A stretch of 64,000 nt of DNA from Thalassobius sp965218685 (GTDB taxonomy: Bacteria > Pseudomonadota > Alphaproteobacteria > Rhodobacterales > Rhodobacteraceae), in the NCBI RefSeq assembly GCF_965218685.1, contig NZ_OZ244657.1, positions 1,178,001 through 1,242,000 of the forward strand, written 5' to 3'. Numbering within the stretch: the first letter of the stretch is position 1; each line of letters starts with the position of its first letter. A model generated the notes under the pieces. The model saw only the letters and a program-made list of their open reading frames with translations, was not told the origin of the DNA and searched no databases. This document shows positions 9,343-17,694 of this stretch, in pieces. The translations under genes were made by a program, and so were the position numbers.

Positions 9343-9965
9343 TATTCAGTGCCGTAACGCGCCAGAAAGGTTTCAACGGCACCCAGAGCCACGCGGTCGG
9401 TTTCTTCCGTGGTGAAGCTGCTGGAAATGCCAAATACCGCCCGCGCAAAGATATCCGCCTTGCACAGCTCAAGGAATTGATCGGCGGCCAGTGTCATGTC
9501 CGAGATCCTCAGCTCGCCCCTCGTCTGCGCCTCGGTCAGAAAGTCGATCAGGTGTCCGCGCGCCGCTGCCGGGCCTGATTCATAGAATTTGCGTCCCAGT
9601 TCAGGAAAACGATCAGCCTCGGCGACGCAGACCCGGAAAATCCGTTGCGAAAACCGAGTCGTGAAAATGGTGATCATCTGGCGCGCGGCCATGGTCAGAA
9701 CATCGCGCACCGGGGCCGTGCGGTCGATCATCGCCAAGGTGTCCACGGCCTGACGATTGCACTCGGCGCTGGCGACCTCCATGAACAGCAGCTGTTTGTC
9801 AGGGAAATAGCTGTAAAGGGTCGCCTTGGACACGCTGGCCGCTTTGGCGATGTCATCCACGCTGGCGCCTTCGAATCCGTCGCGCATGAACACGTCACGG
9901 GCCCCGGACAGGACCTGATCGAACTTCCGTCCGGTGCGTTTGATGGGCTTCGAGGCTTGATCCAC
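9342..9965 (-). CDS. TetR/AcrR-family regulator with AefR-like C-terminal domain
   Basis: 207 residues. The helix-turn-helix is in SVDDIAKAASVSKATLYSYF (about 36 to 55). The C-terminal half, with FSQRIFRVCVAEADRFPELG, resembles the AefR-type ligand domain common in alphaproteobacterial TetR proteins. The start is GTG at 9965 preceded by GCAGGA. It diverges from mbfA, and its own promoter region holds a near-palindrome AAACTAA-N5-TTAGTTT, probably its autoregulatory operator. The target beyond itself is unknown; adhI is convergent and mbfA is more likely under Irr. Confidence 0.82.
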   Translation of the reverse strand: MDQASKPIKRTGRKFDQVLSGARDVFMRDGFEGASVDDIAKAASVSKATLYSYFPDKQLLFMEVASAECNRQAVDTLAMIDRTAPVRDVLTMAARQMITIFTTRFSQRIFRVCVAEADRFPELGRKFYESGPAAARGHLIDFLTEAQTRGELRISDMTLAADQFLELCKADIFARAVFGISSSFTTEETDRVALGAVETFLARYGTE

Positions 9966-9997
9966 GTGTGCATCCTGCGGTTAGATCAAGTAACTAT

Positions 9998-10016
9998 AAA
10001 CTAATCGGTTTAGTTT
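9998..10016. promoter_or_regulatory. Inverted repeat AAACTAA-N5-TTAGTTT (likely TetR operator)
   Basis: Perfect seven-base arms with centre TCGGT, 33 bases upstream of the divergent TetR start. A palindrome of this kind next to a TetR gene is normally its own operator. Confidence 0.5.
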
Positions 10017-10062
10017 CATCAAGGCACACTGCAGCCTTGAATGTGTTCCGGACTTTGATATA

Positions 10063-10077
10063 TTAGAACCATTCTAA
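10063..10077. promoter_or_regulatory. Irr-type iron box upstream of mbfA
   Basis: TTAGAACCATTCTAA is a perfect inverted repeat, arms TTAGAA/TTCTAA with a three-base centre, ending 13 bases before the mbfA start. It matches the iron-control element (ICE) bound by the haem-responsive regulator Irr in Rhizobiales and Rhodobacterales. mbfA is a known Irr-repressed gene, so site and gene agree. Confidence 0.75.
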
Positions 10078-10090
10078 AAATGGGGATGAC

Positions 10091-11065
10091 ATGCGCTTTT
10101 TACCGCAACGCAAGCGTTTCAAGGATTTGACTGAACAGGAAGTTCTGGCCTTGGCGATCTCGTCGGAAGAGGATGACGCCCGGATCTATCGCGGTTATGC
10201 CCAGCGGCTGCGCGAAGAGTTTCCCGAAACCGCCAAGGTGTTTGACGGCATGGCCGCCGAAGAAGATGAACACCGCAAGCGTCTGATCGATCTGCACACC
10301 GACCGGTTTGGCGCGGTGATTCCCCTGATCCGCCGCGAGCATGTGGCCGGGTATATCTCGCGCCGGCCCATCTGGCTGGTCGAAAACCTGGGATTGGAAC
10401 AGATCCGCGCCGAAGCTGCGCAGATGGAGGCTCAGGCCGAGGCGTTTTATTTGGCCGCAGCTGACCGGACCTCTGACGCGGCGACGCGCAAGTTGCTGGG
10501 TGATCTGGCCGCCGCCGAGGCTGGCCACCAACATGCCGCTGACACACTGGCGGAAACTCATCTTACACATGACGCGCGTGAGGCCGAGGATCGCAGCGCC
10601 CACCGCAAGTTTATCCTGACCTGGGTGCAGCCGGGACTGGCGGGGTTGATGGATGGCTCGGTTTCCACACTGGCCCCGATCTTTGCTGCCGCCTTTGCCA
10701 CGCAGGACACCTGGAACACCTTTCTTGTGGGGCTTGCGGCATCGGTTGGCGCGGGTATTTCGATGGGCTTTACCGAAGCGGCCTCGGACGACGGAGAGCT
10801 GTCGGGGCGCGGATCGCCTGTAAAGCGCGGCGTCGCTTCGGGGGTGATGACCACGCTGGGCGGGTTGGGTCACGCGCTGCCCTACCTGATCCCCGATTTC
10901 TGGACCGCAACGATCACTGCCATCATCGTTGTGTTCTTCGAGCTGTGGGCCATCGCCTGGATTCAGAACAAGTACATGGACACACCGTTTTTCCGCGCGG
11001 CCTTTCAGGTTGTGCTGGGGGGCGCGCTGGTCTTTGCTGCGGGTGTGTTGATCGGTTCGGGCTAG
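10091..11065 (+). CDS. mbfA: Membrane-bound ferritin MbfA (ferritin-like plus VIT1-type transporter domain)
   Basis: 324 residues. The N-terminal ferritin-like domain (about 15 to 165) contains two Glu/ExxH half sites, including AAEEDEHRKR and AAAEAGHQHA. The C-terminal domain (about 175 to 324) has several membrane helices, among them WVQPGLAGLMDGSVSTLAP and the final ALVFAAGVLIGSG, and resembles the VIT1/CCC1 iron transporters. MbfA exports excess iron and protects against peroxide in alphaproteobacteria. It is transcribed alone behind the Irr-type box at 10063, so it should be derepressed when iron is plentiful. Confidence 0.92.
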   Translation: MRFLPQRKRFKDLTEQEVLALAISSEEDDARIYRGYAQRLREEFPETAKVFDGMAAEEDEHRKRLIDLHTDRFGAVIPLIRREHVAGYISRRPIWLVENLGLEQIRAEAAQMEAQAEAFYLAAADRTSDAATRKLLGDLAAAEAGHQHAADTLAETHLTHDAREAEDRSAHRKFILTWVQPGLAGLMDGSVSTLAPIFAAAFATQDTWNTFLVGLAASVGAGISMGFTEAASDDGELSGRGSPVKRGVASGVMTTLGGLGHALPYLIPDFWTATITAIIVVFFELWAIAWIQNKYMDTPFFRAAFQVVLGGALVFAAGVLIGSG

Positions 11066-11117
11066 GGGGCAAAGATACGGTCTATGACCGCGCGGTATGT
11101 CCTGCTAGGCAAGGTGC

Positions 11118-12041
11118 ATGGTCGATATCTTTCTCAAGACACTGCCGTTCTTTGCAATCATCGCCTTGGGTTATGGCGCTGGACGGACACGGTTTTTCCC
11201 CGAAGAGGCAACAGCATGGCTGACGCGGTTCGTGTTCTACTTTGCGCTTTCCGCGATGCTGTTCCGTTTTTCGGCAAACCTTTCCCTGCGCGAGGTGTTC
11301 GATCTGCCCTTCGTGCTGGCCTACCTGTGCGGCACGGGCGCGGTGTATCTGCTTGCAACAGCCGTTGCGCTGATCCGTAAACGCGGCATCGAAGAAGCTG
11401 CGGTCGAGGCGCAATGCGCGGTGATCGGCAATGTCGGGTTCCTGGGTGTGCCCATGCTTGTGCTGCTGATGGGCGAGCAGGCGATCGGTCCGGTGATGCT
11501 GGTGCTGGCGGTTGATCTGGTGGTGTTCGGCAGCCTGATCGTGATCCTGATCACAGGGGCACGCGATGGGCGGATGTCCCTTGGAATTTTGCGAACGGTC
11601 GGGCTGGGTCTTTTGCGCAATCCGATGATTGTCTCGATCAGTTTGGGGCTGGCCTGGTCGGCGGCCAAACTGCCCATCCCCGTGCCATTGAACGAGTTCG
11701 TCTCGATCCTTGGCGCAGCGGCGACGCCCGGCGCGTTGTTTGCGATCGGGGCTTCGCTGGCGTCAAAGTCGGCCGAAAGGATGGCTGTCGCAGGTTGGCT
11801 GACCGGGGCCAAGCTGGTGTTACATCCGGTTGCGGTGGCGGTGGCCGCGCTGATGCTGTTTCCGGTGGACAGGTACGCGGCCAGTGTGATGATTGCCGCC
11901 GCCGCTTTGCCGGTCGCGGGGAACGTCTATATCCTTGCCCAGCATTATGGCGTCGCGCCGCACCGGGTATCTGCCTCGATATTAATCTCGACGGCGTTAA
12001 GCGTTTTCACCGTTTCGCTTGTGATCGCATTAGTCGGCTGA
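11118..12041 (+). CDS. AEC-family (auxin efflux carrier-like) permease
   Basis: 307 residues, about ten hydrophobic segments, start MVDIFLKTLPFFAIIALGYG. Conserved features of the AEC superfamily are the N-terminal FFAIIALGYGAGR and the central pair of half-repeats with NVGFLGVPMLVLLMG. Bacterial members are thought to move organic acids or amino acids; the substrate here is unknown. It lies between mbfA and fghA. A second, diverged AEC permease is encoded at 25837, so they are unlikely to be redundant. Confidence 0.85.
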   Translation: MVDIFLKTLPFFAIIALGYGAGRTRFFPEEATAWLTRFVFYFALSAMLFRFSANLSLREVFDLPFVLAYLCGTGAVYLLATAVALIRKRGIEEAAVEAQCAVIGNVGFLGVPMLVLLMGEQAIGPVMLVLAVDLVVFGSLIVILITGARDGRMSLGILRTVGLGLLRNPMIVSISLGLAWSAAKLPIPVPLNEFVSILGAAATPGALFAIGASLASKSAERMAVAGWLTGAKLVLHPVAVAVAALMLFPVDRYAASVMIAAAALPVAGNVYILAQHYGVAPHRVSASILISTALSVFTVSLVIALVG

Positions 12042-12100
12042 ACCCCTTGTCCGCAGCCTGTCCCTGCGTTAGCCAGTGGACGACTAAACTGGAGAGTGCC

Positions 12101-12934
12101 ATGGACGTAATATCCGAAAACCGTTGTTTTGGGGGCGTGCAGGGCGTGTACAAGCACGCAGGCCATTCCACGAATTGTGACATGACCTTTGGCCTGTTTT
12201 TGCCCGAAGAGGCCGAGCACGCGCCGGTACCCGTATTGTGGTACCTGTCTGGGCTGACCTGCACCCATGAAAACGCGATGGTCAAGGCCGGTGCGCAGGC
12301 ATGGGCGGCCGAGCAGGGGATCGCGCTGGTCTTTCCCGACACCTCTCCGCGCGGTGAAGGCGTGGCCGATGATCCCAGCTATGATTTGGGCCAGGGCGCC
12401 GGGTTCTATGTGAACGCCACGCAAGCCCCTTGGGCACCGCACTTTCAGATGTGGGATTACATCGCGGACGAGCTGCCCCAGATCGTGACGGCCAATTTCA
12501 ACATCGACGAAGAGCGCCAGTCCATCACCGGCCATTCAATGGGCGGCCACGGGGCGCTGACACTGGCGATGGGGCTGCCGGGGCGGTTCCGGTCTGTCTC
12601 GGCTTTCTCGCCGATTTGTCATCCGACCGCGGGCGATTGGGGACGCAAACAGCTAAGCGCCTATCTGGGCGACGACGAAGCGGCCTGGGCCCGGCATGAC
12701 GCAAGCGTTATGATGCAAGAGGTCGGGCTGGATATTCCCCTGCTGGTCGATACTGGCAGTGCGGATCAGTTCATTGACCTGTTGATGCCCGAAACACTGG
12801 CCGAGGCCGTGATGAAGCGCCGCTTGCCCGCCGATCTGCGCCTGCAGAAGGACTATGACCACAGCTATTTCTTTGTTTCCAGCTTCATGGAGGACCACGT
12901 GAGCTTCCATGCCGAAGCTCTTTATGCGGACTAA
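12101..12934 (+). CDS. fghA: S-formylglutathione hydrolase
   Basis: 277 residues, esterase D-type alpha/beta hydrolase. The nucleophile elbow is GHSMGGHGAL, the acid Asp is probably in LLVDTGSADQFID and the His in YDHSYFF. LSGLTCTHENAM is a family hallmark. It hydrolyses S-formylglutathione to formate and glutathione, completing the pathway begun by adhI. The start at 12101 follows GGAGAG; the longer in-frame extension overlaps the preceding permease and is rejected. The downstream sthA begins three bases after its stop. Confidence 0.94.
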   Translation: MDVISENRCFGGVQGVYKHAGHSTNCDMTFGLFLPEEAEHAPVPVLWYLSGLTCTHENAMVKAGAQAWAAEQGIALVFPDTSPRGEGVADDPSYDLGQGAGFYVNATQAPWAPHFQMWDYIADELPQIVTANFNIDEERQSITGHSMGGHGALTLAMGLPGRFRSVSAFSPICHPTAGDWGRKQLSAYLGDDEAAWARHDASVMMQEVGLDIPLLVDTGSADQFIDLLMPETLAEAVMKRRLPADLRLQKDYDHSYFFVSSFMEDHVSFHAEALYAD

Positions 12935-12937
12935 GCC

Positions 12938-14362
12938 ATGACCCAATACGACCTTATCATCATAGGATCGGGACCTGCTGGGCGCTCGGCTGCCATTCAG
13001 GCGGGTAAATTGAAACGTCGCGTGCTGGTGATCGACCGGCGCGACCAGCTGGGTGGGGTGTCAGTGCACACCGGCACCATCCCTTCAAAGACTCTGCGCG
13101 AAACGGTGCTGAACCTGTCCGGCTGGCGCGAGCGCAGCTTTTACGGCCGGGCCTACCGGGTGAAGGAAGATATCGAGGCGCAGGACCTGAAATCCCGTTT
13201 GCACAAGACGCTGGATTACGAGGTCGACAACCTTGAGCACCAGTTCAACCGCAACCACGTGGAAACCCTGAACGGATTTGCCCGTTTCATTGGTCCCAAC
13301 GAGATCGAGGTAGCCACCGAAGCTGGCGAAACCATGCGCCTGACTGCGGACAAGTTTCTGATTTCGACCGGAACGAAAACCCACCGCCCGTCCAACGTGC
13401 CTTTCAACGGTGCCACCGTTGTGGACAGCGACGAATTCCTGGAGCTGGCGCAAATCCCGCGCAGCCTTATCGTGGTGGGCGCGGGCGTGATCGGAGTGGA
13501 ATACGCCACCATGTTCTCGGCCCTGGACGTTCGGGTAACGCTGATCGAACCGCGCGAAACGTTCCTGGATTTCATCGACAAGACGATCATCCATGAATTC
13601 ACCCATCAAATTCGCGACAATGGCGTGGATCTGCGGCTTGGATCAGCCATCGACAAGGTCGAGGACGCGGGCGAACACGTCGAGGTGACGCTGGAAAACG
13701 GCCGCCATGTTCGCGCTGAAATGCTGTTGTTCGCGGCTGGCCGTGTGGGTGCGACGGACAGGTTGAACCTCGAGGTGCTGGGCCTTGAAACCGACCACCG
13801 CGGCCGGATCGAGGTGGACCGCAAGACCTATCAGACCGCCGTGCCGCATATCTATGCCGCGGGCGACGTGATCGGGCACCCCTCGTTGGCCTCGACCTCG
13901 GTGCAACAGGGTCGCGTGGCTGCGTGCCATGCGCTGGACACGCCCACGCTGCCCGAAAGCCCGTGGTTCCCCTATGGCATCTACTCTGTCCCAGAAGTGT
14001 CCACCTGCGGCATGTCCGAGGAAGAGCTGCAAGAACGCGGTATCCCTTACGAGGTCGGCGTGGCCCGTTTCCGCGAAACCTCGCGCGGGCATATCATGGG
14101 GTTGGAACACGGGATGCTGAAGATGCTGTTCAGCCTGAAAACCCGCCGGGTGCTGGGCGTTCAGATCGTGGGCGAAGGTGCGACCGAGCTGATCCACATT
14201 GCCCAGGCCGTGCTGAACCTGAAAGGGACGGTGGATTACTTCGTGCAGAACACCTTCAACTATCCCACGCTGGCCGAGGCCTATAAGATCGCGGGCCTGG
14301 ATGCCTTCAACCGCATGCCTATCCCCGAGGAATACAAGGTCAAGCGAAAGCAAAAGAAGTGA
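12938..14362 (+). CDS. sthA: Soluble (Si-specific) NAD(P)+ transhydrogenase
   Basis: 474 residues, pyridine nucleotide-disulfide oxidoreductase fold: FAD motif IIGSGPAGRSAA near residue 8, NAD-binding VVGAGVIGVEYA in the middle and the dimerisation domain at the end. The usual redox Cys pair is absent: the segment GGVSVHTGTIPSKTLRE has Ser and Thr in those places, as in SthA and unlike lipoamide or glutathione reductases. The enzyme exchanges reducing equivalents between NADPH and NAD. It follows fghA with three bases between and overlaps the next gene through GTGA. Confidence 0.93.
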   Translation: MTQYDLIIIGSGPAGRSAAIQAGKLKRRVLVIDRRDQLGGVSVHTGTIPSKTLRETVLNLSGWRERSFYGRAYRVKEDIEAQDLKSRLHKTLDYEVDNLEHQFNRNHVETLNGFARFIGPNEIEVATEAGETMRLTADKFLISTGTKTHRPSNVPFNGATVVDSDEFLELAQIPRSLIVVGAGVIGVEYATMFSALDVRVTLIEPRETFLDFIDKTIIHEFTHQIRDNGVDLRLGSAIDKVEDAGEHVEVTLENGRHVRAEMLLFAAGRVGATDRLNLEVLGLETDHRGRIEVDRKTYQTAVPHIYAAGDVIGHPSLASTSVQQGRVAACHALDTPTLPESPWFPYGIYSVPEVSTCGMSEEELQERGIPYEVGVARFRETSRGHIMGLEHGMLKMLFSLKTRRVLGVQIVGEGATELIHIAQAVLNLKGTVDYFVQNTFNYPTLAEAYKIAGLDAFNRMPIPEEYKVKRKQKK

Positions 14363-14808
14363 CAACGCTTTACGTCGACGCCGATGCCTGTCCCGTCAAG
14401 GCCGAGGCCGAAAAGGTCGCGACCCGGCACAAGGTGCCCGTGAAACTGGTGTGCAACGGGGGCATTCGGCCCTCGGCCAATCCGCTTGTGGAAACGGTGA
14501 TCGTACCCGAGGGGCCGGATGTTGCTGACATGTGGATCGCAGATCGCGCCGGGCCGGGGGACGTGGTGATCACTGGCGACATCCCACTGGCCGCAAAATG
14601 CGTCGAGGCTGGCGCGCAGGTTCTGAAACACGATGGGGAATCGCTGACCCAGGCCAACATCGGCAACGCGTTGGCGATGCGCGATTTGATGTATGATCTC
14701 CGAGCGGCGGACCCGTTTCGTCAGGGTGGTGGCAAGGGGTTTTCAAAAGCTGATCGGTCGCGTTTTCTTGACGCGTTGGAGCGGACGCTGAGAAAGGCCA
14801 AGGCATGA
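14359..14808 (+). CDS. YaiI/YqxD (DUF188) family protein, putative nuclease-fold
   Basis: 149 residues beginning at a GTG that overlaps the sthA stop. The N-terminal YVDADACPVK and the later VITGDIPLAAKCVEAGA are hallmarks of the YaiI/YqxD family, which has a PIN-like arrangement of acidic residues (D7, D9, then VVITGD). A nuclease role has been proposed but is not established. It is coupled by ATGA to the HAD gene that follows. Confidence 0.9.
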   Translation: MTTLYVDADACPVKAEAEKVATRHKVPVKLVCNGGIRPSANPLVETVIVPEGPDVADMWIADRAGPGDVVITGDIPLAAKCVEAGAQVLKHDGESLTQANIGNALAMRDLMYDLRAADPFRQGGGKGFSKADRSRFLDALERTLRKAKA

Positions 14809-15422
14809 TCCAAGCCGTTGTCTGGGATCTGGGCAGGGTCCTGATCGAGTTCGACCCCGAGGCGTTCTATGACCGCGAAATCGGCGAAACCCGCCGCAAG
14901 CAGTTGTTTCAGGCTGTCGATCTGCACGCCTATAACCTGCGCGTGGACGAAGGCGAACCACTGCTGGAAACTTTTCAAGAGGCAGCCCGTGCAGCCCCGG
15001 AATTTACCACCGAGATCATGTTCTGGGCCACCCGATGGATCGAAATGGCCAGCCCCTCGATCCCGGGCTCTGTTGCTCTGCTCGAGCAGCTTAAGGCGCA
15101 GGGTACCCGTCTGCTGGCCCTGACCAATTTCGGCGTGGATACATTTGAAATCGCCAGCGCGCACTATCCGTTTCTGGGGCTGTTCGACGAGCTTTATGTC
15201 TCGGGCCGCTTGAAACAGATAAAACCCGACGCCGGCATCTATGATGCGCTGGAACAAGGCTGCGGGTTGCCCCCCGAAAGCCTGTTGTTCACTGATGACC
15301 GGCCCGAAAATATCGCCGCTGCGGCCGCACGTGGTTGGAAAACCCACCTGTTCGAAGGCCCGCAAGGTTGGGCCGATTGCTTGGCGCACCACGGCGTATT
15401 ACCAGAGGAGACACCCGCATGA
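14805..15422 (+). CDS. HAD-superfamily (subfamily IA) hydrolase
   Basis: 205 residues. Motif I is VVWDLGRVLIEFD: the nucleophile Asp is present, but the usual second Asp is Gly, as in the YihX-like branch (DLGNV). Motif II is LLALTNFG, motif III includes the Lys of QIKPDAGIY, and motif IV is LLFTDDRPENIAAA. It probably dephosphorylates a small sugar phosphate or nucleotide; no substrate can be named. ATGA overlaps join it to both neighbours, so all four genes from sthA to the cyclodeaminase gene look like one transcript. Confidence 0.86.
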   Translation: MIQAVVWDLGRVLIEFDPEAFYDREIGETRRKQLFQAVDLHAYNLRVDEGEPLLETFQEAARAAPEFTTEIMFWATRWIEMASPSIPGSVALLEQLKAQGTRLLALTNFGVDTFEIASAHYPFLGLFDELYVSGRLKQIKPDAGIYDALEQGCGLPPESLLFTDDRPENIAAAAARGWKTHLFEGPQGWADCLAHHGVLPEETPA

Positions 15423-16336
15423 GCTTTCCCATCATTCCTTTTGACGAGGGCGAAAAGCTGCTGGATTGGATCGGCCTGACGCAAGCTTTGGCAGCGGGAC
15501 ACAAATTGCCCAAGGCCGAGATCGCGGACAGCTTCCTGTATCGCGGCAAGGACACGCTGCTGAATCGGGCCGCATGGATCGACGGGATGGGTCTTGCGGT
15601 GAAATCGGCCACCGTGTTTCCGGGCAATCCGGCCGCTGGCAAAGGCATGGTGAACGGCGGTGTGAATCTGTACGCGGACAGCGACGGCATGCTCGAGGCG
15701 CTGGTCGATTTCCACCTGGTCACCAAGTGGAAAACCGCCGGAGACAGCCTGCTGGCAGCCACCCGTCTGGCCCGACCGGACAGCCGCAAGATTCTGGTTC
15801 TGGGGGCGGGCACGGTTGGGCGCTCGTTGGTGCAGGCCTATTCGGCGGCCTTTCCGCAGGCTGAGTTTTCGATTTGGAACCGGACGATCGCCAAAGCCGC
15901 TGACTTTGCCGCTGAATTCCCGGGCATGACCGTGGCCGAGAATCTGGCCAGCGCGGTTTCCGACGCAGATATCATCACCAGCGCCACCATGAGCACCGAG
16001 CCTTTCATTCAGGGTGATTGGTTGCGTCCGGGTCAGCATCTTGACTTGATTGGTGCCTACCGGCCTGACATGCGCGAGGCAGATGATACCGCGATTACAC
16101 GCGCGCGGGTTTTCGTGGACAGCTTTGATACCACGATTGGCCACATAGGCGAGATCAACATCCCTCTGGAAAATGGATTGATCACGCGCGAGGACATGGT
16201 GGCCGACTATTATGATCTGGACAAGTTCGTTCGCCAAAGCGACGACGAGATCACCTTGTTCAAGAACGGTGGTGGCGCGCATCTGGACCTGATGACCAGC
16301 CGCTACATCCTGGATCGCTGGAACGCGGCCCGTTAG
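15419..16336 (+). CDS. Ornithine cyclodeaminase / mu-crystallin family NAD(P)-dependent enzyme
   Basis: 305 residues. The Rossmann motif VLGAGTVGRSLVQAY and the segment GGVNLYADSDGMLEALVD are typical of the ornithine cyclodeaminase, alanine dehydrogenase and ketimine reductase group. Sequence alone does not separate these activities. The start at 15419 overlaps the HAD stop by ATGA; the longer frame starting at 15335 is rejected. It is the last gene of the overlapping set and meets the MFS gene tail to tail with a four-base overlap. Confidence 0.85.
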   Translation: MSFPIIPFDEGEKLLDWIGLTQALAAGHKLPKAEIADSFLYRGKDTLLNRAAWIDGMGLAVKSATVFPGNPAAGKGMVNGGVNLYADSDGMLEALVDFHLVTKWKTAGDSLLAATRLARPDSRKILVLGAGTVGRSLVQAYSAAFPQAEFSIWNRTIAKAADFAAEFPGMTVAENLASAVSDADIITSATMSTEPFIQGDWLRPGQHLDLIGAYRPDMREADDTAITRARVFVDSFDTTIGHIGEINIPLENGLITREDMVADYYDLDKFVRQSDDEITLFKNGGGAHLDLMTSRYILDRWNAAR

Positions 16337-17574
16337 GCTGCCGCTGGGGCGCGCCGGCTTTCGCGGATGGGCAGGTGGATCAGGGCCGAGAAGGCTCCGA
16401 CGCCAACGCCGACCCACCACACCGCAGTGTAGTCGCCATAGATGTCATACATCCGGCCGCCCAGCCACACACCCAGGAAGCTGCCCAGCTGGTGGCTGAA
16501 GAACACGATCCCGTACAGCGTGCCCATGTAACGCAGGCCATAGATATGCGCGACCAGCCCGCTGGTTAGCGGCACCGTAGCCAGCCACAGCGTTCCCATG
16601 GTCACCGAGAAAATCACCACCGAGGCTGGCGTCATGGGCATCATGATGAACACCGCCGCGATCAATGTGCGCAGGGTATAGATCCCCGTCAGAATGTATT
16701 TCTTGGGCATCCGGTTGCCCAACCAGCCGGCAAACAGCGTGCCCACAATATTCGCCGCCCCGATGATCGACAGCGAAACCGCCCCCAGGGCCGAGGTCGT
16801 GCCCACGCCCAGTGCCGCCAAAATGCTGCCGTCGGCGATAGGGCCGCACATCTCGGTTACGAAGGCAGGGAAATGCGCGGTGACAAAGCTCAGCTGGTAG
16901 CCGCACGAGAAAAACCCAAGGAAGATCATTGTATAGCTGGGGTCCTTGAACGCCTTCGTCAGGATTGCGCCCAGACTTTCCTCCAGCTCGGCCTTGCTGG
17001 CGGGGGGCGCTGCCGTGCGCATCATCGGCAAGCAGGCCAGAACCAGGGTGATCATGGCCGCGAATACCAGGAAAACATCCTGCCAGCTCATGAAGCCCAG
17101 CAACCATTCAGCCAGTGGCGCGCCGACAACCTGTCCGGCCGAGCCCATCGCAGCGGTGATCGCCAGCGCCATCGAGCGGTTTTCATCCGAGGCTGCGCGC
17201 CCCACAACCGCCAGGATCACACCGAAACCCGTGCCCGCAATACCAAAGCCAACCAGCACTTCGTACATCTGGTGGGCCAGCGGTGAAACGGCAAAGGACG
17301 ACAGTACCAGCCCCGCCGCATAGACCAACGCCCCCAGGACAATGGCCTTGCGATCACCCATCTTTTCAGCCACGGCCCCAAAGATCGGCTGGCCAAACCC
17401 CCAGGCAAGGTTCTGAATGGCAATGGCCAGCGAAAATTCGGCCCGTGGCCAATTGAACTCAGTGGCAATCGGGATCTGGAAGACGCCGAAACTGGCACGA
17501 ATTGCAAAGCTGACCAAGATGATCAGGCTGCCGGCAATCAGCACGGAATTGAACAAGGGTGCGCGCGTTTGCAT
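16333..17574 (-). CDS. MFS permease (monocarboxylate/oxalate-type)
   Basis: 413 residues with about twelve hydrophobic segments. GQPIFGAVAEKMGDRKAIVLG is the cytoplasmic loop 2-3 signature of the major facilitator superfamily. The overall pattern (FAIRASFGVFQIPI near the start, SCGYQLSFVTAHFPAFV in the second half) resembles the oxalate/formate and monocarboxylate-type branch. Substrate unknown. The open frame extends to 18369 but the chosen start (MQTRAPLFNSV) has AGGAG upstream; the extension lies antisense to zapE. Confidence 0.87.
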   Translation of the reverse strand: MQTRAPLFNSVLIAGSLIILVSFAIRASFGVFQIPIATEFNWPRAEFSLAIAIQNLAWGFGQPIFGAVAEKMGDRKAIVLGALVYAAGLVLSSFAVSPLAHQMYEVLVGFGIAGTGFGVILAVVGRAASDENRSMALAITAAMGSAGQVVGAPLAEWLLGFMSWQDVFLVFAAMITLVLACLPMMRTAAPPASKAELEESLGAILTKAFKDPSYTMIFLGFFSCGYQLSFVTAHFPAFVTEMCGPIADGSILAALGVGTTSALGAVSLSIIGAANIVGTLFAGWLGNRMPKKYILTGIYTLRTLIAAVFIMMPMTPASVVIFSVTMGTLWLATVPLTSGLVAHIYGLRYMGTLYGIVFFSHQLGSFLGVWLGGRMYDIYGDYTAVWWVGVGVGAFSALIHLPIRESRRAPAAA

Positions 17575-17599
17575 TGGGGTCTCCTGTCGCAGAGTGCTA

Positions 17600-17628
17600 A
17601 TTGATCGGACATTCATTTCCCGGTCAAT
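17600..17628. promoter_or_regulatory. Imperfect inverted repeat in MFS/zapE divergent promoter
   Basis: Arms ATTGATCGG and CCGGTCAAT (one mismatch) separated by eleven bases, 26 bases upstream of the MFS start. It could be an operator of the permease gene. Evidence is limited to the symmetry. Confidence 0.25.
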
Positions 17629-17694
17629 CCAAGATTTGTTCACCAGCGCATCACTTTTCGTGACATCAGGCTGCAAGCGCGCTATGCGGTGCGC

